A stretch of 64,000 nucleotides of DNA from Deltaproteobacteria bacterium. Its GTDB lineage: Bacteria > Desulfobacterota > Desulfobacteria > Desulfobacterales > Desulfatirhabdiaceae. The stretch covers positions 1-64,000 of the forward strand of contig JACRBZ010000070.1 of NCBI GenBank assembly GCA_016219185.1, in the 5' to 3' direction. Below, one piece after another: positions 34,308-42,926 of this stretch. Under the pieces are notes generated by a model. The model had not been told where the DNA came from. It did not search any database and saw only the letters and a program-made list of their open reading frames with translations. The first letter of the stretch is position 1, and every line of letters starts with the position of its first letter. Both the position numbers and the translations under genes were made by a program.

Positions 34308-35700
34308 GGATTTTCGCGGACCGGTCGCATTTCCTGCCTTGACATCAGCCGGCTCTCCCCGCATTCTTCTGGTTAATCCCTGGATACACGATTTTGCAGC
34401 CTATGATTTCTGGGCCACCCCCCTGGGGCTCTTGACGCTCGGGGCCATGCTGCGAGATCATGGCGCCAGGGTGTCTTATGTGGACTGTCTTGACCGGTTC
34501 CATCCCCGGTTGCCCCCTGCCGATCCGTCCGCCCGGTTCGGCAGGGGACCTTATCTGAAAACGCGTATTTCAAAGCCCGCCGGAATGGAAGATATCCCGA
34601 GAAACTACTGCCGCTACGGGATTTTGCCGGAATGGTTCGAAGCGGATTTAAAGTCCCTTGTCCGGCCCGACCTGGTGCTGGTCACATCGATGATGACTTA
34701 CTGGTATCCGGGGGTCCAGGAAGCCATATCGATCGTCAAGGCCGTATTCCCCGATGTACCGGTGATTCTGGGAGGGATTTATGCCACGCTCTGTCCGGAA
34801 CACGCCATCCGGTTTTCCGGAGCGGATCTTGTTATTGCGGGTCCCGGCGAAACCCGGCTCTTTGTCGCGGCTCAAAAGCTTATCGGATGGTCCGCAGGCC
34901 CTGAAATCGATTCGGACGATCTGGATGCCTTCCCGTTTCCCGCGGCGGATCTTCAGCGAAAAATCCCTTTTGTCGCCTTGTTGACATCAACCGGCTGCCC
35001 GTTTTCCTGTGCCTACTGCGCATCCGGGTATCTGAATTCAAGGCGGCGGCTGCGATCTTCGGATCGGATTGTTGAAGAAATCCGCTTCTGGAATTCTGGT
35101 TACGGTGTCAGGGACATGGTGTTTTATGATGATGCCCTGCTGGTGGATTCCCGGCGCCACGCCATTCCCTTGTTTGAAAAGATCATTGCCGGCGGGCTCG
35201 CCAAGAGGGTCCGGTTTCATACGCCCAATGCGGTTCATATTCGGGAGATCACGCCCACAACCGCCCGGCTCATGGCGGCAGCGGGCTTTCAGACCCTGAG
35301 GCTCGGTCTTGAGACAACGGCAGGCGATCGGCGGGATCTTGACCACAAAGTGACCCGGAAAGAATTTCTTGCCGCGGTGTCTTGCCTGAAATCCGCGGGA
35401 TTTCGCGGGGACCAGATCGGTGCCTATCTGCTGACAGGGCTGCCGGGTCAATCCCGGGACTCGATTGAAGTCTCGGTTGAAACGGTTCGAAATGCCGGAG
35501 TAACGCCGATCCCGGCGCATTTTACGCCGATCCCGCACACGGCCCTGTGGCCCGCGGCCGTGGCATCTTCCCGATACGACCTGGAATCCGATCCGGTTTT
35601 TACCAATAACGCGATATTTCCCTGTCAAAAGGAGCCTTTTTCATGGGAGCCGCTGATCAAATTGAAAAATCTGATCAAAGCACCGGCTTTCCAGGCATAA
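34294..35700 (+). CDS. B12-binding domain radical SAM protein
   Basis: A 468-residue iron-sulfur enzyme. Residues about 20-190 form a cobalamin-binding-type domain (ILLVNPWIHDFAAYDFWATPLGLLTLGAML, VPVILGGIYATLCPEHA). The radical SAM core follows with the cluster motif CPFSCAYC (CxxxCxxC) near residue 232, then MVFYDDALL, LRLGLET and a GAYLLTGLPGQSRD segment. Cobalamin radical SAM enzymes mainly methylate or rearrange unactivated carbons; here the substrate is unknown. Translational overlap with ahbB suggests a link to tetrapyrrole modification, but it is not AhbC or AhbD, which lack a B12 domain. An ATG at 34300 is an alternative start. Confidence 0.92.
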   Translation: MKMDKDFRGPVAFPALTSAGSPRILLVNPWIHDFAAYDFWATPLGLLTLGAMLRDHGARVSYVDCLDRFHPRLPPADPSARFGRGPYLKTRISKPAGMEDIPRNYCRYGILPEWFEADLKSLVRPDLVLVTSMMTYWYPGVQEAISIVKAVFPDVPVILGGIYATLCPEHAIRFSGADLVIAGPGETRLFVAAQKLIGWSAGPEIDSDDLDAFPFPAADLQRKIPFVALLTSTGCPFSCAYCASGYLNSRRRLRSSDRIVEEIRFWNSGYGVRDMVFYDDALLVDSRRHAIPLFEKIIAGGLAKRVRFHTPNAVHIREITPTTARLMAAAGFQTLRLGLETTAGDRRDLDHKVTRKEFLAAVSCLKSAGFRGDQIGAYLLTGLPGQSRDSIEVSVETVRNAGVTPIPAHFTPIPHTALWPAAVASSRYDLESDPVFTNNAIFPCQKEPFSWEPLIKLKNLIKAPAFQA

Positions 35701-35816
35701 TGACAGAATTCATTTGACTTGTGTCCGACAATTTCATATTCAACAAGATCAAGCGGTTGCATATCGTAACAATAACCCTTTTTCCATCAACAAAGGAGGA
35801 TACCACAAAATCATAT

Positions 35817-37301
35817 ATGAGCTGTAAAATCATCATTAATGCCATTGATCCCGCGGAATGCCGGATCGCCAAGGTACAAGACAGCAAACTCGAAGAATTC
35901 TATGTTGAAACCGCTTCCCGGGAATTTACACAGGGAAACATATATAAAGCCATCATTACCCGCGTGGAGCCCAGTCTTCAGGCGGTTTTCGTGGATTATG
36001 GAGCGGAGCGGCACGGATTTCTTCAAAAAAGTGAAATTCACAGCGACTATTATCAGGATGTTTCCTCGGGGGACTATTCCATTCAAAATCTTGTCAAGCG
36101 CGGTCAGGAGCTTCTGGTTCAGGTGATCAAGGAACCGTTCATGAAAAAAGGGGCCATGCTGACCACATTTATTTCGCTTGCCGGCAGGCATGTGGTGCTG
36201 ATGCCCGGCAGCGAAAATCGCGGTATTTCCCGGAAAATTGAAGATGAAGAAGAGCGCAAGCGGCTGAAAGAAATCATTACCGGGATCAAACTGCCGGAAG
36301 GCTACGGCATCATTGTCCGCACTGCTGGGGTAGACTGCACCAAGACCGATATCACCAAGGATTTGAATTATTTGATGCGGCTCTGGAAAAATATCAAGGG
36401 CAATGTCATGAAGGAAAAAGCTCCGGTCCTTCTCTACAAGGAGCGCAATCTGGTGCTGCGGTCCCTGCGGGATTATTTTACGCCGGACATCACGGAAATC
36501 CTCATCGACGAGCCCGGGGTCTATCGGGATGCCAAGGAATTCATCGAGATCATCTCTCCCAAGCAAACCAAGATCGTCAAGCTCTACAAAGGTCCCAAAC
36601 CCATATTTACAAAATGCGAACTGGAAACCCAGATTGCATCGATTTTTGAAAGTCGGGTGAATTTGAAATCCGGCGGATCCATTGTCATCGATCAGACCGA
36701 AGCGCTGGTAGCCATTGACGTCAATTCCGGAAAGGCGACGCAGAATAAATCCATTGAGCAGACCGCGCTGGTGACCAATCTTGAGGCAGCCGAAGAAATT
36801 GCCAGGCAATTGCGATTGCGGGATCTGGGGGGACTCTTGGTCCTGGATTTTATTGACATGCGGGACCAGAAACATAAGTTGGATATTGAAAAAGCCCTGA
36901 AAAACCATCTCAAAATAGACAAAGCCAAATCCAAACTCGGCAAAATATCCAAGTTCGGCCTCTTGGAGATGTCCCGCCAGCGCATCCGTCCCTCCATCGA
37001 ATTCGGCAGTCACGAACCCTGCCGGTTCTGTAAGGGAAAAGGGGTGACGCCTTCCGCCGAAACCTTGGGCCTGGGATTTTTACGCCAGCTTAACCTTGAA
37101 ACCCTGAAAGAGGATATTACCGGGGTCAAAGGAATTGTTCCGTCTGAGGTCGCCTTCTTTTTACTGAACCGCAAACGCCGGGAAATCCTGGATCTGGAAG
37201 AGAGCAGGGGATTTAAGGTCACCATAGAAGCAGATCCGCTCATGGTGCCCGGGGACAGTCGTATTGTCTGTGACAGAAAGGCGGCACAGGAGGGCGTGTA
37301 A
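35817..37301 (+). CDS. rng: Ribonuclease G/E family
   Basis: A 494-residue endoribonuclease for rRNA processing and mRNA decay, RNase G-sized without the long RNase E tail. An S1 RNA-binding domain spans about 38-125 (GNIYKAIITRVEPSLQAVFVDYGAERHGFLQ). The catalytic DNase I-like part holds Asp in VAIDVNSGKAT and Asp in LLVLDFIDM; the zinc link CRFC is in GSHEPCRFCKGKG. ATG 35817 matches the family start (MSCKIIINAIDPAECRIA), although the strong AAAGGAGG lies 17 bases upstream, unusually far. Confidence 0.95.
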   Translation: MSCKIIINAIDPAECRIAKVQDSKLEEFYVETASREFTQGNIYKAIITRVEPSLQAVFVDYGAERHGFLQKSEIHSDYYQDVSSGDYSIQNLVKRGQELLVQVIKEPFMKKGAMLTTFISLAGRHVVLMPGSENRGISRKIEDEEERKRLKEIITGIKLPEGYGIIVRTAGVDCTKTDITKDLNYLMRLWKNIKGNVMKEKAPVLLYKERNLVLRSLRDYFTPDITEILIDEPGVYRDAKEFIEIISPKQTKIVKLYKGPKPIFTKCELETQIASIFESRVNLKSGGSIVIDQTEALVAIDVNSGKATQNKSIEQTALVTNLEAAEEIARQLRLRDLGGLLVLDFIDMRDQKHKLDIEKALKNHLKIDKAKSKLGKISKFGLLEMSRQRIRPSIEFGSHEPCRFCKGKGVTPSAETLGLGFLRQLNLETLKEDITGVKGIVPSEVAFFLLNRKRREILDLEESRGFKVTIEADPLMVPGDSRIVCDRKAAQEGV

Positions 37302-37316
37302 CAGGGTAAAGGGGGG

Positions 37317-38087
37317 ATGATGACGGAAGAAAAACCAAAGTCCGGCCGAAGTTTTTCGGGTGTATCCAAGGGGGTTGTCTTTCTGGCGATTTTTCTGGCT
37401 GTGCTAGGGTTTTGGTTCGTAAAAGATAAGGTTTTTTTTGAAACCCAGCCTCAGATCGAGCTGCCGGCGCCCGTGCGCGGACGCATTTATCCTCCTGTCA
37501 TCGATTACAGTCAGATCCATAAAGACGGCGAACTCCAGGACCTCATGAAAAGCCGAAAAACGGAATATGGCGTGGATTCCGGTGTGGATATGATTGCCAA
37601 ACCCGAAGAAACGCTTAAAGTCGGGGATGCGGTTGTTCCGATGAAAGAAATCCTGGACAAAATCCGACTGAATCAGCGGCAAGTGACTGAAGCCGACTTG
37701 GCCGCCCCCTTGGATCAGCGCCCTGCCGATGTATATGGAATCCATGTGGTAAAGCCAGGAGACAGCATCTGGAAGATTCATTTCAACCTGCTGAAGGGTT
37801 ATTTTGCCCAAAAAGGGATCGTCCTTTCCCGATGGGCCGATGAGCCGGTGAGGACCGGAAAGAGTTCCGGGGTGGGGAGAATTTTAAAGTTTTCCGAGAC
37901 AATGGTATCCATTTACAATGTTAAAGAGCGAAAACTCGAAACGAATCTGAATCTGCTTCAACCCGACAGCAAAATCGCCGTGTTCAACATCGGCCAGGCC
38001 CTTGACCTGTTCAAGCAGATCGATTACCGGCAGGTCAACCGTGTCCGGTTTGATGGAAAAAATCTCTGGGTGCCTGCTGAACAATGA
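37317..38087 (+). CDS. Membrane-anchored LysM-like protein, unknown function
   Basis: A 256-residue protein with a short cytoplasmic tail, one membrane helix (about 19-36, VVFLAIFLAVLGFWFV) and a periplasmic part. Near residues 140-155 the stretch YGIHVVKPGDSIWKIHFNLL matches a LysM-type start (peptidoglycan or chitin-oligosaccharide binding), although the rest of the module is not obvious. It lies 15 bases after rng with AAAGGGGGG before ATG 37317, so the two may be co-transcribed. No specific function recognised; a cell-wall-linked role is inferred. Confidence 0.82.
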   Translation: MMTEEKPKSGRSFSGVSKGVVFLAIFLAVLGFWFVKDKVFFETQPQIELPAPVRGRIYPPVIDYSQIHKDGELQDLMKSRKTEYGVDSGVDMIAKPEETLKVGDAVVPMKEILDKIRLNQRQVTEADLAAPLDQRPADVYGIHVVKPGDSIWKIHFNLLKGYFAQKGIVLSRWADEPVRTGKSSGVGRILKFSETMVSIYNVKERKLETNLNLLQPDSKIAVFNIGQALDLFKQIDYRQVNRVRFDGKNLWVPAEQ

Positions 38088-38159
38088 TTTGTCCGTGGAA
38101 TGTTACCGATTATTTTTCATGGCACATAATGCCATAGACCATTTATTACAGGAAATGTT

Positions 38160-39455
38160 ATGATCAAGCGTTATACCCGTAAACCCATGGGGGATATCTG
38201 GACTGAGGAGAACAAATACCGGACCTGGCTGAAGGTGGAAATCGCCGCCTGCCGGGCGATGGCGGAAGCGGGGAAAATCCCCCAAAGCGCTCTGGATGTC
38301 ATTTGCGCCAGGGCCGATTTTTCGGTTGACCGCATCGAAGCCATCGAAGCCGAAACCCGGCATGATGTGATTGCATTTTTGACCAGCGTGGCTGAATTCG
38401 TGGGTCCGGATTCCCGTTATATCCACCTGGGACTGACCTCCTCGGATGTGCTGGATACGAGCATGGCCTGCCTCTTGAAACAAGCCGGTGAAATGATTCT
38501 GGACGACTGCGACCGGCTGCTGTCCGCGATCAAAGCCCGGGCCTTTGAACACAAGGATACGGTCATGATCGGCAGATCCCACGGCATTCATGCCGAGCCC
38601 ATCACCTTTGGCCTGAAACTTGCCGTCTGGTATGATGAGATGCGGCGAAACCGCGGCCGGATGGAGCGGGCAATTGAAACCATCGGCGTTGGCAAGATTT
38701 CCGGGGCCGTGGGGACATTTGCCAATATTTCCCCGGCCGTGGAAGCCCGGGTCTGCCAGATACTGGATCTGAAGCCGGCTCCGGCATCCACCCAGATCAT
38801 TCAGCGGGACCGGTATGCGGAATATTTTACCACACTGGCGGTCATGGCCTCTTCAATTGAAAAAATGGCCATTGAAATCCGGCATCTTCAGCGTACCGAG
38901 GTCCTCGAGGCCGAAGAGTATTTTTCGACTGGCCAGAAGGGATCTTCGTCCATGCCGCACAAGCGAAATCCCATCGGTTCGGAAAATCTCTGCGGTCTGG
39001 CCCGGGTGATTCGGGCCAATGCCCTGGCATCGCTTGAAAATGTTCCGCTCTGGCATGAACGGGACATCAGTCATTCTTCCGTGGAACGGGTGATTGCGCC
39101 GGACAGCACGATTTTGATGGATTACATGCTCAGCCGTTTAACCGGCCTGATTGCTAATCTTCTCGTCTATCCCGAGAACATGAAGGAAAATCTGAACCGG
39201 ATGAAGGGCCTGGTGTTTTCCCAGCAGATCCTGCTTGCCCTTGCGGAAGCCGGCATCAGTCGTGAAGAAGCCTATCAACTCGTTCAGTTTCAGGCCATGA
39301 AAGTATGGCGGGAAAAAGTCGATTTTCAGTCCCTGATTCAAAACGATGCCAGAATTTCCGAGGTTCTCGGCCAGGAAAAGATCAAAGAAATATTTGACCT
39401 TAATTACCATTTAAAGTATATCAACGACATTTTCGATCGCGTATTCGGGTCGTGA
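38160..39455 (+). CDS. purB: Adenylosuccinate lyase
   Basis: Catalyses two steps of purine synthesis, releasing fumarate from SAICAR and from adenylosuccinate. The 431-residue protein has the bacterial PurB start (MIKRYTRKPMGDIWTEENKYRTWL), the region HLGLTSSDVLDT, GRSHGIHAEP with the catalytic His, and the fumarase/lyase signature GSSSMPHKRNP with the catalytic Ser. An AGGAAATGTT site precedes ATG 38160. A small hairpin, ATGGCA/TGCCAT (38119-38135), lies upstream. Confidence 0.97.
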   Translation: MIKRYTRKPMGDIWTEENKYRTWLKVEIAACRAMAEAGKIPQSALDVICARADFSVDRIEAIEAETRHDVIAFLTSVAEFVGPDSRYIHLGLTSSDVLDTSMACLLKQAGEMILDDCDRLLSAIKARAFEHKDTVMIGRSHGIHAEPITFGLKLAVWYDEMRRNRGRMERAIETIGVGKISGAVGTFANISPAVEARVCQILDLKPAPASTQIIQRDRYAEYFTTLAVMASSIEKMAIEIRHLQRTEVLEAEEYFSTGQKGSSSMPHKRNPIGSENLCGLARVIRANALASLENVPLWHERDISHSSVERVIAPDSTILMDYMLSRLTGLIANLLVYPENMKENLNRMKGLVFSQQILLALAEAGISREEAYQLVQFQAMKVWREKVDFQSLIQNDARISEVLGQEKIKEIFDLNYHLKYINDIFDRVFGS

Positions 39456-39718
39456 AATGCGTTGATTTTCATTTCCGCATGTTTCCTGTTATGGTGCGCC
39501 GCTTACCAGGTGTGATTTCCCGTTCGTTTTCCGGGTGAATTCCTGCCCCATCGTGGAGAGCCTCTTTTTGGGTAAAACTGGTGATGACTCCCGCCGGGCA
39601 GTGCTGAAATGGTGCAGGATAAGAATTGCTGGATCTCATTGAGATGAAAATGTCAGGTGGCGCTTGACGCTTCACCGTAAATTAACAATTAAATTATAAT
39701 TCATTTGGAGGTTCTATC

Positions 39719-40078
39719 GTGGTGAATATGGCTTATGCAATGGGTGCGGGTGGGGCTGCCAGTCCTGGGTCAGCCGGGGGATTGGCATCATTTATACCGC
39801 TGGTCCTGATGTTTGTCATTTTTTATTTTCTGCTCATCCGGCCTCAGCAGAAAAAGACCAAGGAACATCGGGACATGGTCGCCGGGATCAAAAAAGGCGA
39901 CCGGATCATCACCAGCGGCGGCATTCATGGCCAGGTAACGTCAGTGGATGACACCACCCTTACCGTTGAAATATCGGATAAGGTTCGGGTTAAGCTGAAC
40001 CGGGCCAATGTTGCCGGAATGGTTCAGACCCAGACGCAACCGCCCAAAAAAGCAGTCGAACCCGAAAAATCCAAATAA
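39719..40078 (+). CDS. yajC: Preprotein translocase accessory subunit YajC
   Basis: A 119-residue single-span membrane protein that forms a complex with SecDF. After a Gly/Ala-rich lead comes a membrane helix (LASFIPLVLMFVIFYFLLI, about 25-42), then RPQQKKTKEHRDMV, the family motif, and KKGDRIITSGGIHGQV. The start is GTG 39719, seven bases after GGAGG; a second GTG and an ATG follow in frame. Standard gene order yajC-secD-secF, but here with a repeat element in between. The 263-base gap upstream to purB holds no gene. Confidence 0.95.
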   Translation: MVNMAYAMGAGGAASPGSAGGLASFIPLVLMFVIFYFLLIRPQQKKTKEHRDMVAGIKKGDRIITSGGIHGQVTSVDDTTLTVEISDKVRVKLNRANVAGMVQTQTQPPKKAVEPEKSK

Positions 40079-40137
40079 CCCTTCAACAGTGAACTACATT
40101 ACCGGTAACGGTCTGATTTGATGGCCTTGTATAATTG

Positions 40138-40264
40138 GGATGACTTTGAAAAAAGCTCCGGATGCGAGGCGCGCAAATCCTGTCAGTGAGGTGTACTTTT
40201 GGGTACGCCGCAATGACGAAGGATACCGCGCAACGAAGCAGATGGACTTTTTACGAAGTCATCC
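40138..40264. repeat. 127-bp element with terminal inverted repeats between yajC and secD
   Basis: The ends GGATGACTTTGAAAAA (40138-) and TTTTTACGAAGTCATCC (-40264) are near-perfect inverted repeats (mismatches at two positions). Inside is a second hairpin, GGTGTAC and GTACGCC around TTTTGG (about 40190-40208), and the sequence is G+C-rich with several GCG/CGC. It resembles intergenic REP- or MITE-like elements; I believe related sequences occur in Desulfobacterales genomes, but this could not be checked. It has no coding capacity. Confidence 0.55.
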
Positions 40265-40291
40265 GGTTTGATCAGTGAAAGGATTCGATCA

Positions 40292-41869
40292 TTGAAGAAT
40301 ATTTCATGGAAACTGGCAGCCAGCGTACTGGTCATACTGGCTGCTATTGTTTACACCGTACCCACATTCAAGTCCGAGATCTGGCCGTATAAGAAAATCA
40401 ACCTGGGCCTGGATCTTCAGGGCGGCATGCACCTTGTCCTGGAAGTTCAGACCGAAAAGGCCGTGGAAAGTACCATCGAGCGGCTGGCCCAGGATATGCG
40501 CATTGCCTTAAAAAAAGAACAGATTCGGGCAACGGGCCTGGACCAGATTCAAGGCTCGAAAATATCCGTCCGGATCGAGGGAAAGGATCAAATCGATAAA
40601 TTCGATAAAATCCTTAATGATTCTTTTAAAGATCTCAGAATTCAATCCCGCAATATCGATAACGACGTCTTATCCGTATCGCTGGATCTGCCGGACAAGG
40701 AAACGATCCGGATCAAAAAAATGGCCGTGGAACAAGCCCTTGAGACCATCCGAAACCGAATCGATCAATTCGGGGTCAGCGAGCCCGACATTCGTCTCGA
40801 GGGAGAAAAACGACTGCTCATTCAGCTTCCCGGGGTCAAAGACACGCAGCGTGCCAAGGACCTGATCGGTAAAACCGCGCTCCTGGAGTTTAAGCTCCTG
40901 GATGAGAACCATGATGTGGATGCTGCGGTCAAGGGCGCGGTGCCTCCGGGATCGGAAGTACTCTATGAAGTCCGGGAAGATCCTCAGACCCGAAGATCCA
41001 TCAAAACGCCTTATCTGTTGATGAAGCGCGCGATATTGACCGGATCGTATCTGACAGACGCCAAGGTTCAGATCGATTCTCAGTATAATGAACCCTATGT
41101 ATCGATCAAATTCGACAAAAAAGGCGCCCAGCTCTTTGAAAAAATAACCGAAGAAAACGTTAAAAAACGTCTGGCCATTGTTCTGGATCAAAAAGTGTAT
41201 TCCGCGCCCGTGATTCAGGAAAAAATAGGCGGCGGCGAGGCCCGGATTACCGGCCGCTTTTCTCCCGAGGAAGCCCGTGATCTGGCCATTGTCCTTCGCG
41301 CCGGGGCCTTGCCCGCTCCTGTGAAAATTCTTGAGGAACGCACTGTCGGACCTTCCCTGGGAACGGACTCCATCAATAAAGGCTTATTGGCCGGGCTTGT
41401 CGGCGGGATTCTTGTCATTTTGTTCATGGCTGTTTACTATAAAGGCTCGGGTTTAATTGCCGATATCGCCCTGCTGTTTAATATTGTCATGATTGCCGGC
41501 GGTCTTGCAGCGTTTCAGGCAACGCTGACCATGCCGGGTATTGCCGGCATTGTCCTGACCATTGGGATGGCTGTTGATGCCAACGTGCTGATATTTGAAC
41601 GGATTCGCGAAGAGCTCAGACTGGGCAAACCCTTGCGCGCCGCGGTTGACGCGGGTTTTCACATGGCGTCCTGGACGATTCTGGATGCCAATATGACCAC
41701 GCTGATCGCCGCCCTGGTGCTTTTTCAGTTCGGCACGGGACCGGTCAAGGGATTTGCCGTGACGCTCAGCCTGGGGGTTGTTTCCAGTGTATTTACAGCG
41801 CTGGTATTGACCCGTGTCATCTTCGATTTTTTAATTGTCCAGCGAAAAATTAAACACTTGAGTATCTAA
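40292..41869 (+). CDS. secD: Protein translocase subunit SecD
   Basis: A 525-residue inner-membrane protein that uses the proton gradient to pull exported proteins through SecYEG. A helix near 8-27 is followed by the DLQGGMHLVLEV motif, a long periplasmic region, then five helices near the C-terminus with the SSD-type GIAGIVLTIGMAVDANVLIFERIREELRLG signature and its conserved Asp. TTG 40292 is preferred (GAAAGG eight bases upstream, giving MKNISWKLAASV, the usual SecD start); the frame is open to TTG 40268. Confidence 0.95.
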   Translation: MKNISWKLAASVLVILAAIVYTVPTFKSEIWPYKKINLGLDLQGGMHLVLEVQTEKAVESTIERLAQDMRIALKKEQIRATGLDQIQGSKISVRIEGKDQIDKFDKILNDSFKDLRIQSRNIDNDVLSVSLDLPDKETIRIKKMAVEQALETIRNRIDQFGVSEPDIRLEGEKRLLIQLPGVKDTQRAKDLIGKTALLEFKLLDENHDVDAAVKGAVPPGSEVLYEVREDPQTRRSIKTPYLLMKRAILTGSYLTDAKVQIDSQYNEPYVSIKFDKKGAQLFEKITEENVKKRLAIVLDQKVYSAPVIQEKIGGGEARITGRFSPEEARDLAIVLRAGALPAPVKILEERTVGPSLGTDSINKGLLAGLVGGILVILFMAVYYKGSGLIADIALLFNIVMIAGGLAAFQATLTMPGIAGIVLTIGMAVDANVLIFERIREELRLGKPLRAAVDAGFHMASWTILDANMTTLIAALVLFQFGTGPVKGFAVTLSLGVVSSVFTALVLTRVIFDFLIVQRKIKHLSI

Positions 41870-41881
41870 AAGGACGTTTTC

Positions 41882-42922
41882 ATGGAGTTTATCAAACCCA
41901 ATATTAACGTTGATTTTGTCGGCAAACGAAAAATCGCCTACAGTGTTTCCCTTGGGCTGATCCTGCTCAGCATCGTCAGCCTCATTTATCATGGCGGCCC
42001 GAAATATGGCATTGATTTTGCCGGCGGAACGGTCATTCAAATCAAATTTCCGGCTCCGGTCGACATCGGCAATATTAAATCCGGGCTGGGTGGTGTCGGG
42101 CTGGAAAATACGACCATTCAGACCTTTGGAGATCCTAAAGATAATGAATTCCTGATCCGAACGGAAATCCCGCTTAAAACGGATGATAATTTTTCCCAGC
42201 AGATCAAGGACGCCGTGCAGAAAACCACCGGCAGCGAGCCTGATATTCGCCGAATCGAAATGGTTGGACCTCAGGTGGGAAAGGATCTTCAGGAAAAGGC
42301 ATTGTTCGCCATTTATTATTCCATGCTGTTTATTGCCATATATATCTCCGGACGGTTTGAATTCAAATGGGTTGCCTGTGCCACAATTGCCGGCGTGCTC
42401 ATGGGGGGGATCTATCTGCTGAGCAAGTTAAGCATCAGCATGGCCATTTTAACCGCGCTGGCGCTGATCATTACGCTGGTGCTGTTCTGGATTCTGAATC
42501 TGAAATACGCCATGGGTGCAATCGTTGCACTGATCCACGATGTCGTCATTACCGTGGGCTGCTTTTCGCTTTTGGGAAAAGAGTTTTCCCTCCCCATCAT
42601 TGCAGCGGTGCTTTCCATCATGGGGTATTCCCTGAATGATACGATTATTGTTTACGACCGTATTCGGGAAAATCTGCGCAAACATCCCAAAAAACCGCTG
42701 GGTGAGAACATCAACCGAAGTGTGAATGAAACCCTCAGCCGAACGATATTGACATCCGGGATCACGCTGGTGGCAGTACTATCCCTGTTTATTTTAGGCG
42801 GCGGAACTATCCAGGATTTTGCGCTTGCCATGCTTGTGGGTATTGTCGTGGGAACTTATTCCTCTGTTTATGTGGCCAGCCCCATCCTTCTGGCCTGGCA
42901 GGATGTCGGTAAAAAGAAGTGA
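41882..42922 (+). CDS. secF: Protein translocase subunit SecF
   Basis: A 346-residue partner of SecD with six membrane helices. Recognisable blocks: YGIDFAGGTVIQIKF near residue 45, EMVGPQVGKDLQEKAL, and MGAIVALIHDVVITVGCFSLLGKEFSLPIIAAVLSIMGYSLNDTIIVYDRIREN, the SecF core. AGGACG precedes ATG 41882, 12 bases after secD. Confidence 0.97.
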   Translation: MEFIKPNINVDFVGKRKIAYSVSLGLILLSIVSLIYHGGPKYGIDFAGGTVIQIKFPAPVDIGNIKSGLGGVGLENTTIQTFGDPKDNEFLIRTEIPLKTDDNFSQQIKDAVQKTTGSEPDIRRIEMVGPQVGKDLQEKALFAIYYSMLFIAIYISGRFEFKWVACATIAGVLMGGIYLLSKLSISMAILTALALIITLVLFWILNLKYAMGAIVALIHDVVITVGCFSLLGKEFSLPIIAAVLSIMGYSLNDTIIVYDRIRENLRKHPKKPLGENINRSVNETLSRTILTSGITLVAVLSLFILGGGTIQDFALAMLVGIVVGTYSSVYVASPILLAWQDVGKKK

Positions 42923-42926
42923 GTGA

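Noticed and set aside
35811-37013. 400-codon minus-strand frame opposite rng
   Set aside because: Antisense to an RNase G gene with all catalytic motifs; no homologous pattern.
39664-39700. Promoter TTGACG ... TATAAT before yajC
   Set aside because: The two hexamers are 25 bases apart, too far for sigma-70, and the -10 would place the start inside the ribosome site.
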